Shown here piece by piece: positions 13,301 to 25,949 of a DNA stretch of 64,000 bases. The translations under genes and the position numbers were made by a program. Under the pieces are notes generated by a model. It made no database searches. It saw only the letters and a program-made list of their open reading frames with translations, and was not told the origin of the DNA. The DNA is from Branchiostoma belcheri. Its lineage: Eukaryota > Chordata > Leptocardii > Amphioxiformes > Branchiostomatidae. How positions within the stretch are numbered: position 1 is the first letter of the stretch; every line of letters begins with the position of its first letter. The DNA lies in NCBI RefSeq assembly GCF_001625305.1, contig NW_017802713.1, positions 100,356 through 164,355 on the forward strand, read 5' to 3'.

Positions 13301-16300
13301 TCTGATGTGGGCACACATACACATAAAATAAATTGCTGCTGCCTAATGATTGTAGATCTAGAATGGACAGAACCAGGATTGACCGCGGGTGATCAGAGAT
13401 GTGGCTAGGATCATGCATGCTCTCCAGCAATTAAGGCCACACAGACATAATTTTATGGATGACGTCTGCGCGCGCATAAATTTTCGCCTGTTTTTCAAAA
13501 AAAAAAAAAAGATTGCGGCGTCGTCCTCCGAGGCTCTGGTAGCTAGCTATAATTCGGAGCCTGTGGTAACTCTGGAGGATGGCACCCAGGCTGCCAAAGC
13601 TCCACGACTCAACTTGAACTCAGTACATACATACAGTGCCGATTCATAAATTCCACAAAAAGCCAGCACGTGCACGTGCTGGCTTGTCGTATGTGTTGCT
13701 ATGTACTGCCGTAAATTCACAATACTAGCTTTGTATTCCTGTGGTTTAGTAGCATTTTTATTTTTGGCCAGAATTTTTTTTATTCGTCCGTGCGCACTAG
13801 TTTGGGGGTCTTCAGAGGATGTCATCCATAAATTAAGTTGGTGTGGCCTAAACAAAAAAAAAGGTGTGGGGTGGTTTTATAATCTTGTAAAGGATACTAA
13901 TCAATCAATGCATGCAATTCTAGATGCAGAGTCACACCCAAGTGGCAAGGTATTGATAAATGTAAAATTGTCCTTCCAAGAATGCAAGATGACACAGACT
14001 TCATTCTGGCCAATCACCTCAACAAAGAAAACTATGTGCAAGTCTCCACTACTGTGACTTATAGCAAAATTGAAATGGTAAGAAAAAGAATATAGTAAAG
14101 CCACAGTCAGAGAAAGTCACCTTTTTATAATGTTGCAATCATATTAGTTCAGGTACCAACAGCAATTTTCCTTTACTTTTAATGATACCGTTAACAGTTG
14201 TAAAAGGGATGTAAGGTTGAGAGGTTGAAACAGGACCACTTTGGCTATCACATGCACAGAATTAATATAACCATTATAACTCGTGTGACAGGCTGAATAA
14301 AAGTTCTAAACGGGAACTATGCGGCTCCAGGTGTCTTACTGAGGGACGACTGCGTGTGCAAGATGTCGGTAGCTTGAGGAATGAATCCCCTCTACTATAT
14401 ATCATAACCGTTATAACTGTTACAGACCAAAAAGATTGATATCAAAATTTTGTGATCAAATTATTTGGGACCCCTGCTGCAGTATAATCTAATATAGAAT
14501 GCTCAGAGAGTATGTCTCAGTGTCTCAGACTGTAATCATGTCTGATCCAGAGTTGATGATTAATAGAGACTAAAGAATATCCCTCTCCTTGTCATTATTC
14601 CTAAACATTTCCCTGAGAGCAAATTAAAAAATAGTTATACCATGATTGTTCCACCGGTGTTCATGATAACAAGCAGGATTATGGCACTGAGCCTAGGAAC
14701 TCATTACAGCTTACATCCCAGGATATCCCCCCATTAATGACCAGTCACTAAGGGCTTGGGATGATTGCTGTAGCAGAGCTGGCAGGGAGTCCTCATTATG
14801 GTGATAGGAAGGAATTTTTAGCAAGGAGAGTCATCCTTGGCATCTAGATTAGTCGTTGCACAAGTTTTGGGGGCAAAATTGATGCTACTTCCGGTAATTT
14901 CATTTGTGACAGGCAATTATAGTGTCATTAGAGGGAGGGGCTTTTAAAATTAGTATGTACTTATACATGTATATTGTAAGGTTAAACAATTCAATTTCAT
15001 GGTCCTCCAATTTTGCAAGAATTTGTAATTGTTGTACAAAATGAACGTATAATAGACTAGAAAGGTAACATTTGCAAAGCAAATGCATTTTGTTTACCTT
15101 TACATATTGTCTGCTCCTCTGTTAATTCTTACATATTCACATACAGTATATGGTGACAGGAGTCTAAATCCCTCCTACTATACAATTGCAACATTATGTA
15201 ACCCAACACCAGTTACCATGGTGATAGACATCTGGTTTCTTGTCATTGACCTTTGGTGTTTGGAACGGAAGAGGAAACAGAGCAAAAACAATATATTTTC
15301 CTTCGGTAAACAAAAAAATGAAATTCCTGTTATGGGCCCTATTACTATATACTGAGTGTAAACATCATCCAACATGTTCAAATTTCAATCAATTGATTTT
15401 TAAGTTTCAGATTCAGATTTTTAAACTTCAGATAAATGGATGACTAGACAAACTATATGTGTTGTTAGACAAGAACTTTCTTCAACTGTTGGTGTCAAAT
15501 GTTTTATTGCAAATTCATGCCTGAGGGATAATTGCAGGTATTTGAGTCTTTGGGAGCGAATCAATGAACCAAGATATCCAAATGGTATTGTCTGAAGATT
15601 TCAAAGCAATTTAAATCCCTGCACTCAAATCATCTTCAAGTTAATGCTTTAGCTCTGAGATGTAAACACCACATCCTGAGTGCAGAATCTACAATACATA
15701 GACTAAAGTTTACCTTCGGTCAACATCTTCAATGGCGGCCTTGAAACTAAAAGTGTTTTCTGACTGTGGCCAATCTTTTATGTAGCAGCATTTTTCACTC
15801 ACGTTAGCAGAGAGGTTAAGGTCAAACCTTTCAAAGACTGCAAAAAAACACTTTTGACATCTAAGATTAAAGCCGTGTAAGTTCAATACATGCCCTCAAT
15901 GTCAATAACATTGGGCATTCAGCACCAAGGACAGGTCCATTGTCAGAACAAATACAGTACTTGGTAACATCGATCGCATGATGATAGTTTAATAGCAATA
16001 TCTTGTCTTGATAAAAGAAAGAAAAAAAGGGGGCCACATTATACAATAATTATTGCATCTTGGATTTCATCAAAATTTTGCAGAACTGTAATTTATAATA
16101 ACTGACAATACAACAGAGTCTGCGTGGAAAGTCGGTATGTTTTGTTGATCAGATGAAGCTGTTCCCCTGAGCTTTACATTTTTGTCTGATATTTTTTTCT
16201 GAACTTCTTTGTTGTAGGTTATATTTACCTGCCTTGTTACATAAGGTTATACGAGTATTCACATCGAAAAACAGTGTGTTGGAGAGACCTCTAGTGCAGC

Positions 16301-19300
16301 AACCCCCATGTATGCACAGTTTAGATATGCAGGGGTGCATTTTACTGGCTGATATTGAATTGGAGATCTGTTAAGATGCATTTTTCTGGGTGGTGGAAAA
16401 ATGCCCTGGTAGAATTAAGTCAGTAAATGCTGTTATTATATGGTAACTGAGCACTTTTTTTACTTTCAAATCAGGCCACATTGATTTAATTTGTTGTTTC
16501 TCAGATTTTTTCAGAAAAAAATATGAAGCGACAGGGCAAAGTAAAAAAAAAAAACAGGCCAAGGCACCCCATGATAGCCGGAAATGTTACGATATGAGCC
16601 ATCAAGTCAACATACCAGGCTGGTTTATAATCAAAACAAGAGGTTTTGAACTTTTGATGAAATGTAGTTGCATTGTTACATTGAAAAACTTTAACAACTA
16701 GGAAGAAAAGGACTAACTTTCTTCAACCGAAATATGTCTTTCATTGAGCATTTTGCAGTTGATTCAGAACCTTAAATGTTTTTTTTTTAAATCAGAAAAA
16801 AATGGACAGAGCTAATCTGAGAAACAACAAATTAAATTGGTGTGGCCTAGAGTTTCTGCAGTGTCCACAGAGAGTGAGAAAATCATCTCCAACGGTGCCA
16901 CACACTGTCTCATTAGTACCATACTGGGACATTGATGCCTTCTCATACCTAATCATGCCGGTTTAATTAACTCTTAATTGTGCTGGGGGATTAGAGTACA
17001 GGATGATGGGCGCAATTAGGCACTGTCCTTTGGTCACTATCGGACGGCAGTTCAATGCACATCATTTGCAGATATCAGCAACCCAGTAAAAGGGCTTTGA
17101 CGTAAATGTAACCCTAATGAAAGTTTGGAAAAGGTGATAGCTATGTCTTTGCATTATCTTGAGTTTTTAAAAAAGCTAATATAATACAGCTGGATCTTTG
17201 GACATCTTTGCTGGTAAATGTATTGAAAAAACAATGGTTAAAACCTGTAATACTTATTTACACCAATAACACAAGATTTCAGACTTCTCAGAAGTATTTT
17301 GGGTGATTGTGATCTTAACTGGGAAGAGATTTCTTAATTGTAGATGTACAAATGTATAATGATAGTGGGGGATTTAATGATGTTATTCATAGGTATTTAA
17401 CTGAGTGGCACTCCATATACCACCCAATTATTTCCACCCAGCTTGATCTCCTGATCAAGGAACTATATTTAAAAAAACCCTCCCACACTCAAAGCAACCT
17501 TCACTATGTATACATACACACATACCTACAACTCAGCCACCCAGAGCTATACTTTCATACTTGAAAGTAAAACAACAAAATCATCTGGTTGTCTATGAGT
17601 GCATTGTCTTTTTCTGCCTTTCTTTGTGAAAAAAGTCTCTCTTGAATCTAAATTAAAGTAGCCATTACAATGCACTGAGAAGAGGGTATCACGTCTTCTC
17701 CCCCCTCCAATGTCAAATGTATTTGAAGTTGCTCTATCAATGGCTACTTCAGAGTCTATAATAACAATAATTGACAGCTTATGCAATTCAGCTTAAGGCC
17801 ACACCAAGTAATTTATATGGACAACGTCCTCTGGAGACCCTAAATCTACTTCGGGAGCATGCACAAAAACAACACAAGAAAACAGTCTGAGAAAAAAATA
17901 ATATGCCTAGATTTGAAACAACTAAGATCTAGAGAGGACAAATTTTAGCTAGGGCACATATTGAATAAGATCTACAGAACACAGTGTAAAAACGTTAACC
18001 AACAAGTCTATTATTCATCATGAAAACCAGTGGAACAGCAGTTGTCGTCCTGGCCTGTTTCCTATCTTTCATCAAATTGTCCAATCTTGCAATTTGCAAC
18101 ACTGTCATGACTCTTTAGTCATAGTCACAGGTAGCAGAATCTCTTGTTTTTTTTTTCTGGGAAAAAGCCCAAATCAATGCGTCTGCAGACGTCATCCATA
18201 AAAATTACTTGGTGTGGCCAAATTGGAATTCCAAAAGCATTGGGGCATATCTTTCAGAGGAAAACCTTGATGACTTTGTGGTCAGTATTAAACGGTCGCT
18301 CGGAGTCTGAGTGTATAGTCCAGTGAGTGGACTAACCTTGTACAGGCATGTAATTTATGCAAGTGCAGCCCCCACTGTAATCAGTATTCCCTCCAGCATT
18401 TTAATCTAGGCAACTATGGACATTACCTAGAATAGAGAACACCTTTGAAGGTCACACATACAATCAGTATAGAGATGTCAGCCGTGCTTATTAATATCAC
18501 CCCTGCCAGATATTACTGGGCGTGAGAACCTTTTCTGAATGGATGGATTAACTGGTAGTTGAGACGCTCGGGTGTCTGGTGGATAATGAATTGTTTTCAT
18601 AAGGAGATGAGGTACCTAGATCAAAGTTAATCTAGTTGTAATGGCTAGAGGGATTAGAGTACAATTAGAACTGACATTGATTCAATGTACTGTTAACATT
18701 ACTGTCAAGTTATCCATAGCAAGTCCTTTGTTAGAACATTACAGACTTGGTTGTTTTTATATATTATATATATTAACACACAAATATCTGCAAAGTAATG
18801 CATTAAAATATATCTCAATGTCTTTCTGTAAAATGATGAGAACAAAGAGAGGTAACAATGCTTTCATAATTTTCCTTTTCTTTCTGTTATGTTATACCTT
18901 GTATATATCTGTAGAACCGGTATAACCAGCCCTTTGGAGTAACACACCAGCAATATATATAACATAAAACAGCATGCCAAAGAAATAATTTCGGTGCACA
19001 TGTCCAAATCCTGTGCAAACCATTTTTGTTTCATCATACTCTGTATCATCAATTTCCCCCTCCTTTTAGTTTCTTCAGGATTTTCTGTTATCTTCTGCTG
19101 AAGCAATTTGTAGTTTCACAATGCTGATGACACACCGGCCATGATAAGCTTACAGACTAGACTAGCTTTTCATGTCAAGTTGTTGGCAAATGGATCACGT
19201 ACAATCCGGATGATGCCAATTTCACTTGTTAAAGTAATCTTTTGAAATATAATGATCGTAACAAGATCTCTAGTGGCAAGCCAGCTACGGTAGTTTTGAT

Positions 19301-22300
19301 ACAACAAGGCTAGAGATAAATGGGTGGATAAGGTTCCCTTAGGCTACAATATGATTGAATGTATTAAATTTTGTACTTTACTAGAAAAGATCTGGCATAA
19401 CTGGAACATCATCAAAACATGAGTTTGAGTGGAAAGTTTTTTGAAAAGAGGGTTGGTCTGTTATTAAAAGAAAGGACTGAAGATGATACAGCTTATAGTA
19501 TAACCTTCACCTCTGTACTTTTGCTTTGGGTATTCCAAACACTGACATAAAATGTCTTTTACATCATAAACATGAGCCGCAGTCTACAAGTGCACCAGTT
19601 TGTGAAATTTAAAAGAAATTATGCACAGCTGGGAGTTGAAGTCAAGAGGCCTTTGAAGGTAATTGGACATGTACAACGTTACCAAAACTATATACATGAT
19701 TGTATACTTTGACCTGTTGCTTGCATCGCAGTTACTCTCATACATAACTAATACACATGGTTTTGGGTCTTTCCAAATTGCGAAGGGTTAGAGCTACATT
19801 GTTGTGCTCTGATTGAAAGCTTGTTGCTAAGCTACATGTATTTTTCCCTTATCTTTACTGTAGAGTTTTAAATGTTCATAATGTCTATTACTGTAACAGA
19901 TAAACTTTTGTTGATGCATTTAAAATATACCACAGCATGCAAAATACCTGGTTGCCCAGTTGCCCCGGGCAACCAAATTTTACTTGGGGCAACCTATTTT
20001 TGAACCAAGGTAGCCCAGTGTGCTACCTGAATTTTAAGAATGTCCCCCCCCCCCCAACAAAAAGTCATGCCCACTTGGCTTGCACCACTGTATCCGACAT
20101 ATGCTTTTTAATCAGTTAACTAAAGGCTGTTAGAAATATTGTCAAAGGCTTATGTATGTAACATTACTTAATTTGAGGAAAGTAGTAACTTATGGTGGGG
20201 CAACCTAAAATTCTAATGGACAACCTAATTTTTGCCGTAGGTTGCCCACTGTGCAACCTGGTTTAAAAAAAGTATTTTGTACACTGTTTACCACTACACA
20301 TGCCCTAGTTTTTAATTTTGTAGCTAGTAGAGCTACATGACATTTTTTTGTTATGTTATCACCACAGACAGTTGAGCCCTCACATTGCACGAAAAAAATG
20401 ACAGCAACAGTATAACATGATTCTAATTCCTACCCAGGCTCATAAAACATTAGATTACACAGATGTATCTCTGTTAAAATCGTATTACAGCGCGACGGCT
20501 GCACGGAGGTCCGCAGAAAATGAAATGATTTATCCCTAAAATGAGATTAGTTCTCACGCTGGATCATAGATATGAATAATGGCTTGTCAGTCCGGATTAA
20601 GGACTCGGTACAGTTCTTAAATCAGTGGACAGTCTGGAAAATATACCCTTTATAAACAAGGCCAGACCAGATCCTTGTTTGGTTCATGGAATCTGATGTT
20701 TCTCCAAGGTACTGAAAAAGCTGTTGTAAGGCCATCACAATTTCATTTGTTGGTTCTCGGATTTTTTCAGGAAAAATATGAAGCGGCAGGGCAAAAAATA
20801 AAAAATAAAAACAAGCCAAGGCATCCTGTAGTATGATAGCCCCAAATGCTACAGTATGAGCCATGATGTGTACATACCAGGCTGGTCTGTGATTCAAATA
20901 ATGAATTTCAAAGTTTTAATCAAACCTCTGCATTGATAGATGGAAAAATTGTAACAACTCTGAAGAGAAGGGTCTTCCTTCAACTGTTGGGGACAAAATA
21001 TGAGTGTTTAGGAGTTGATTCAGAGCCTGAAATGTTTTTTTTTTTTTGCAAATCAGAACAAAATGAAGTAGGCAAATCAGAGAACCAACAAATTCAATTG
21101 ATGTGGCCTGAAGTATTTGAAAACACAGTTGCAAAGGATAATTCTGAATTGAAAAGGAGCACTTAAATCCATCTCTGAAAAATATACCCTAAAAACCAGA
21201 CCAGATCCTTGTTTGGTTTATGGAATTTGATGTTTCTCCACGGTGCTGAAAACATTGTTGCACACTATGTGAAAACACTGTTGCAAAGTATAATTTTTAA
21301 GTTTTCAATCCGATCTTTTACGTTTTTAAATTTGTATTGAAACTGTATTGAAAAGGAGCACTTAAGTCCATCTCTACAAAATTTTGTAATTCTGTTCGGC
21401 CTGCCAAAAAAATCTGGAGTAATGATTTTCATTTGTAAAATTGAAATAGCTTGACAAACATAGGATGTCAACCCCAGTGTGAGTGAGTCAAACCTTACTG
21501 TCTAGTCAAACACAGCTTGTATCTTAACTGTACAGAACTGGTGTATTAACCTTAAAAGATCTGGCAGATAGACGTTACCTTTTAGGCCTTCCACTTGATT
21601 GTCTATGCAGGAAAACAAGTTAAGTCACAGGTCAGAGACCTGTAGGAAATCTGATAAAGCAAGCCTACAGTAACAGCTATGCTAAAGAGATACTGCGAAC
21701 TTATCTTTTGGTTAACACTTGGTTAATATACTCTAGCCATTTTGCAAGAATTAGGGCTTGTACAGGCATGTAATTTATGTGAGAGCAGCGCTTTTAGAGC
21801 GATATTAGGGCGTCAGCTTTTTTAAAAGGGCTTCCATACGATTTGTGAAATCCAACTAGCAAAATTGAAAGTAGATTAAGATGAAATGAAGTGAGTAGTA
21901 TAAGTAGTGCATAATTACTGTACAAAATGTTCTATATGCTCCTCTCAGCAGGCATACACCTAAGGGCTAGTATGTGAGTAAATGGAATACTAGCCTTAGG
22001 GGTAAATACTTTTCATGACATCAAACTGGAAAATTTTCCCTATAGGATATACTAGGCACTTCAACTTCTACAGAGGAAGAGAAAAGCATGGTAGATGTAT
22101 ACACAGTGAAGCATTTACACTTTGGGCAAGGCTTAGCATTTTAAACATTACAGCATTTCTCCACTACAGAACAATATTCAGGATAATCTTCTGTAACGTT
22201 ATCCAGCTATCATTTGTTTAATTGTTTGGCAAAATCTTTATGAAAATATTCTGTGACATTTCTAAGTTTGACATTTCTAAGTCTTTCCTCTATCCACAGG

Positions 22301-25300
22301 TAGTATTTCTGACACAATTCAGAAAGCAATGTCTCTCTCTCTCTCTTTATCACTCTCTCTCTTGCGCACGCTCTCTTTCTCTCTACCTCTCTCTTCCCCT
22401 CTCTCTCTCCCCCTCTCAGTCTCTCCCTCCCTCTCTCTCCAGTTTAACATCTTTTTTTCCCTGAAACTGGGGGTTTTAGATGTGCTTACATTAAGTGCAA
22501 GTCTTTAGTTTTCTTTTGAAGCAAGATTTTTTTCGGCTGGATGCCCTTCCTAATGCCAACCCAAACCCTAGTAGGGCCCAGGATCCCTCTAACTGAGGGG
22601 GGGGACATGCTGCATATTGTTAATTCTAAGCTTCAGCTAACCAGTCTGTCAGTCATCACCCGAACTGAGGCAAGGAATAGGCTGCTTTTAGAAAGCAATA
22701 AAACATGCAAGCTATCTAGATCTGTACCCTTCACAGTCGTGTTAACAGATTAGTGGCCTGGGAAATGAAAACTTCAAAACATCTGTAAAGGCATACTGTA
22801 GATTGAGATAACAATAACTTATTGTGTTCCTAAATGGATGTGAGCAACCGCACAGCAAATAAATGATGTTATCTGCAGTCTTGTAGATAAGTACGGGCCT
22901 TAAGGCAAATGTCTGTAAACTTGTCGGCTTACAAACGTACCATGGGGATTTTTCATGGAGATTGTTATCTTAATAGGGCGTTTGAAGTGCTTTATAGCAA
23001 TGTTTTCATAGTACCTTTTGTGACTTTTGGATTTGTCAGAAACCATAAGATGGGTTTTTTATTGTTGAGGGAAACTAAAGAAGCAAATTCTTGCAGAACG
23101 TTCACTTGAAAAACTATTTCATGCTTCGCATAAACCTGAACAGTACTATTAGTCTGAGTAACTTTGCTTATTGGCAATGCAATGTTAGAGGAAAAATAGA
23201 CAGTTTTGGGGGGGTTTTGTACATCTTAATTGGTAAAAATGATCTACACAGAAGACAAAATTGAAAAGATCCAGAAAAAATCTATTATTTTTATTTTTAT
23301 TAGTAACTAATCAGGTATATTTTAATTCTTGTACATGTATTTTGCACCCTGCTGCAAAGCATGGTATGGCCTCTACTGTCTGACCCTGTTTTCACCTTAT
23401 TTCCAATTTAGTATAATTCTAAGACCCCCAAACCTTAAATTCATGTCATCTTGTGATAGACATCTGATGATGATAAGAAAGTACATTATTTTCAGTATAA
23501 TGTACTTTCTGCCTGTAATTTCTCTTATTTTAAAACCCAAGTGTCCCAAGTGTCAAAAAAGGATCATTGAAATCCTAAGTAGGCTACAATTTGATTGAAT
23601 GCATGATGATTACAAAATACAAAATAAAATCTGAGGAAATTTGTGCGTGACACGCGGACCAGTTTTTCAAAGATTACGACAAAAGTCCTTGGCATTAGAT
23701 GGTAATGAGTTGTGAGAGCACCATAAGGAGGGCAAATGCTCCTTGAGGGCCAATGCAGTGAAATTACCATGATCCAATTTCTGGTTGTATCCCCAGATAT
23801 GTAAATTAGGGAACCTTTATCTAAGAAGGGCACTTGTAACTAAATGACATTTGAATTGCCTTGACTGTAGGGTCGTGTGGCGCAACGGCAGCGTGCGCGA
23901 CTCGGAATCATGTCCCGGGTTCGAGTCCTGACATGCCACCAATCTTGTGTCTTTCCCCACTAGACTCAAGTGAAAATGAGTATTGTCTGTCCTGTATTCG
24001 TTCCTATGTGCGGGACACAACACCAGCAACAGCTGCCCCTGTTCCACGTGTATTGCACTGTTGCAATTTCAATAAATCAAATCAAATCAAATCAAAATCA
24101 AATAAAAAAAATTAATTTTTGTGCTGAAAATTTGACTGGTTTGTCCATGTTGTTCTTGCGTAGGCTGCCTACAGGGACTGGTTTTGTGCAGAAAACCTAC
24201 CGTTCTACCATGAGGGAGAGTTGAAGAGGCCATGTAACAGTTTCTGTCTGGACATGGAGAGGTCGTGTCCCTACCTGCTGCCAGACTCACCCTATGCCGG
24301 GGAGGCTGGCTTTAACTGCCCTGGTAAGTTTGGACTACCCTTGGCAAACCATCAGCACTGAAAATTTACTGTTAAGTAATGATCAACTACTAACAGTTAC
24401 TGTAAAATTTCTTGATGTAATTGTTATTTACTTCCACTTTTCAACATATTTGTGAAATTATCTCACATACCGTGTATCTGACTTTTATAGTTGGTTCTAA
24501 AACAGCCCAAACAACGCATACTATTTTTGTGGCACCACCACAAAATACCAGAATGTCAACAAAAGTTTTAAGCTTTTAACATGTAACACACATGTAAGTT
24601 GTAATATTTTGGAAACTCCTTTTCTGAATGGCACTTTTTTGCAGTGGAAAATCGGTGATACAAACTCACTTGACTTTTTGTATCATGATACTAATGTGGT
24701 TAATAGTGCAATAAGTATTTAGGTGCAATATACTAGCATGCCATTGTCTAACTGTATTATACTTGTTAGAATTTTTAAGCATTGTTGAGGTTTAAACTGT
24801 CTGACGCACACCAACTATAAGTTTACCTTGCGCCCCCTGGGTAATTAAACCCAGAGAAGGGGTCGTCCTAGGCATTTTAACATATTCGTCTTGTGTAAGT
24901 TTGTCTCAAAATTGCAATAAAGATGATTTTAACCCCCTTCATACATAATTCTGCTTTAAGTCCACTTCCCAAATCTGCTATCCTCAGACTTAAGCTAACA
25001 AGACAGGACTATAAACTATAGTTTGTTTAATATGATACGAGTCAAGAACAATGTAGTCATTGCATTGTATATGGCACAAATGTGAGTATGATGTAATTAA
25101 TATAAGTTACAACTTATACTAGGTAAATTTGAATTTAGGTCTTTTTGTACCAATTTCATTTGGCATTGTTATATATCATGTCACAGACTGATTAAATTGG
25201 GAGAAAGCAGAAAATTATGGTACGCAGCTACAGTAATTACCATTACAGGGACAAGTCTTTGCATGCACGGATGGTGTTCAGCACCAAGGACAGGCCTTGC

Positions 25301-25949
25301 AGTTGTTTTTTACTACAGCTGAAAAATTAGGAACTTTGCCCAAATGTGTAATCAGCTCAGCCGTAACACTTGGGAAATTAATAACATAATCATTGGTTAT
25401 ATTATTATATTTGTCTGCCCTGGATTAAATGATATTTCAATTGCCCTTGTTTTTTCTACCAAACCCTGTTTTTTCTATCAGAGCTTTAACAGAATAAAAG
25501 AGTTTTCTTTTACAAAACCAAATATTCCCACCTTGCTTATGTTTCAGTGTGTCTCAGACACCTTCTTCAGAGCTTCTAAAAATGTAAGCAAGGTAGTAAT
25601 ATTAATTTTCATTGTGTAAAAGAAAACCCTTACATCCTATACTCTACCAACCTGATGAAACTACATGTATTTTTGGATAGCTTTCAACATTTAGTAACCT
25701 CAGACTGTATGTCATTTTTCAGGGCATGTCTACGGAGTTCAGGCTGAAAACGTACCGAAAGACAATAATTGTTACACCAAGTGTGACCTTAAACTTGATG
25801 CCGATTCGCGAGAGTCATGTGACCAAGAATCGACCAATCCCGAGCCGACAGAAAACAGGGCACTTCCGTGTCTGCCTCCCAACCCAAGCTGTGGTCTGTG
25901 GGCAGTTTTGTTGATCTTTCACATACTGTGGTACGCCCTGATGTTGTAA
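10396..25949 (+). CDS. NALF1: NALF1/FAM155-like NALCN channel auxiliary protein, complete
   Basis: Three exons: 10396-11046, 24164-24323 and 25723-25949, joining at phases 0 and 1, for a 345-residue protein. An in-frame TGA at 10390 makes the ATG at 10396 the first usable one. A hydrophobic segment lies at about residues 29-41 (SSLLLLSLLLV). Then comes a cysteine-rich domain with LDLVLFLDTCVRTAYES, ALQRHCGCQ, RCDTCQAAYRDWFC, CNSFCLDMERSCPYLLPDS and YAGEAGFNCPG. The chain ends with a hydrophobic tail (LWAVLLIFHILWYALML) that may be a membrane anchor. This Cys pattern is that of FAM155A/B (NALF1/2, worm NLF-1), known as an ER chaperone and subunit of the NALCN sodium-leak channel. Human relatives are longer. 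The first intron is 13.1 kb. The poly(A) signal is probably AATAAA at 26351. I am sure of the family; one-to-one orthology is an inference. Confidence 0.88.
12243..12592. mobile_element. GGCCACACC MITE, family 1, copy A
   Basis: Begins AGGCCACACCAATTTAATTT and ends with its complement (AACAAATTGAATTTGTGTGG then CC). The ~350-bp interior matches 16473-16848 in opposite orientation (shared GGGGTGCC and ATATCGTAAC-type tracts). No protein. Confidence 0.7.
13432..13849. mobile_element. GGCCACACC MITE, family 2, copy A
   Basis: Left end TAAGGCCACACAGACATAAT then TTTATGGATGACGTC. Right end GATGTCATCCATAAAT then GTTGGTGTGGCC. The inverted ends extend about 40 bp with mismatches. The interior holds a perfect short palindrome, CCAGCACGTGCACGTGCTGG, at about 13662-13681. 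Confidence 0.65.
15055..15330. repeat. Interspersed repeat, copy also at 39283-39470
   Basis: Shares TAGAAAGGTAACATTTGCAA, then GTTTACCTTT, GTCTGCTC, GTTAATTCTTAC and GGAGTCTAAATCCCTCCT with the ENOX intron 3 copy. No inverted ends were defined and there is no coding potential. Confidence 0.6.
16473..16848. mobile_element. GGCCACACC MITE, family 1, copy B
   Basis: Begins AGGCCACATTGATTTAATTT and ends AACAAATTAAATTGGTGTGG then CC. The interior is the inverse of copy A, including AAGGCACCCCATGATAGCC. Confidence 0.7.
17793..18219. mobile_element. GGCCACACC MITE, family 2, copy B
   Basis: Left end TTAAGGCCACACCAAGTAAT then TTATATGGACAACGTC. Right end GACGTCATCCATAAAAATTA then CTTGGTGTGGCC. The inverted ends are about 35 bp. 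No protein inside. Confidence 0.7.
19937..20270. mobile_element. Non-autonomous element rich in GGTTGCCC/GGGCAACC
   Basis: Left end ACCTGGTTGCCCAGTTGCCC and right end GGTTGCCCACTGTGCAACCT are roughly inverted. GGGCAACC or GGTTGCCC motifs cluster near both ends, as GTGCACC does in the hAT-like element at 3853. The superfamily is not established. Confidence 0.5.
20729..21107. mobile_element. GGCCACACC MITE, family 1, copy C (diverged)
   Basis: Left end AAGGCCATCACAATTTCATT, right end AACAAATTCAATTGATGTGG then CC. The interior (GAAGCGGCAGGGCAAAA, AAGCCAAGGCATCCTG, ACATACCAGGCTGGT) is that of copies A and B. Confidence 0.65.
22331..22440 (+). repeat. CT-rich microsatellite
   Basis: About 110 bp of (CTCT)n and CCCTCTCT-type repeats in the first intron of the NALF1-like gene. 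Confidence 0.9.
23868..24110 (+). mobile_element. tRNA-derived SINE, copy 1
   Basis: The head shows an A-box-like TGGCGCAACGG and a B box GGTTCGAGTCC, followed by a CAAGTGAAAATGAGTATTGT body, a TGTGCGGGACACAAC stretch and a CAATTTCAATAAATCAAATC tail. It ends about 55 bp before the acceptor of NALF1 exon 2. Copies: 28643, 57117 (+), 49513, 59009 (-). Confidence 0.85.

Noticed and set aside
23868..23945. tRNA gene with A and B boxes
   Set aside because: It is followed by a fixed SINE body and tail shared with four other copies, and the cloverleaf is not complete; it is a tRNA-derived SINE head.
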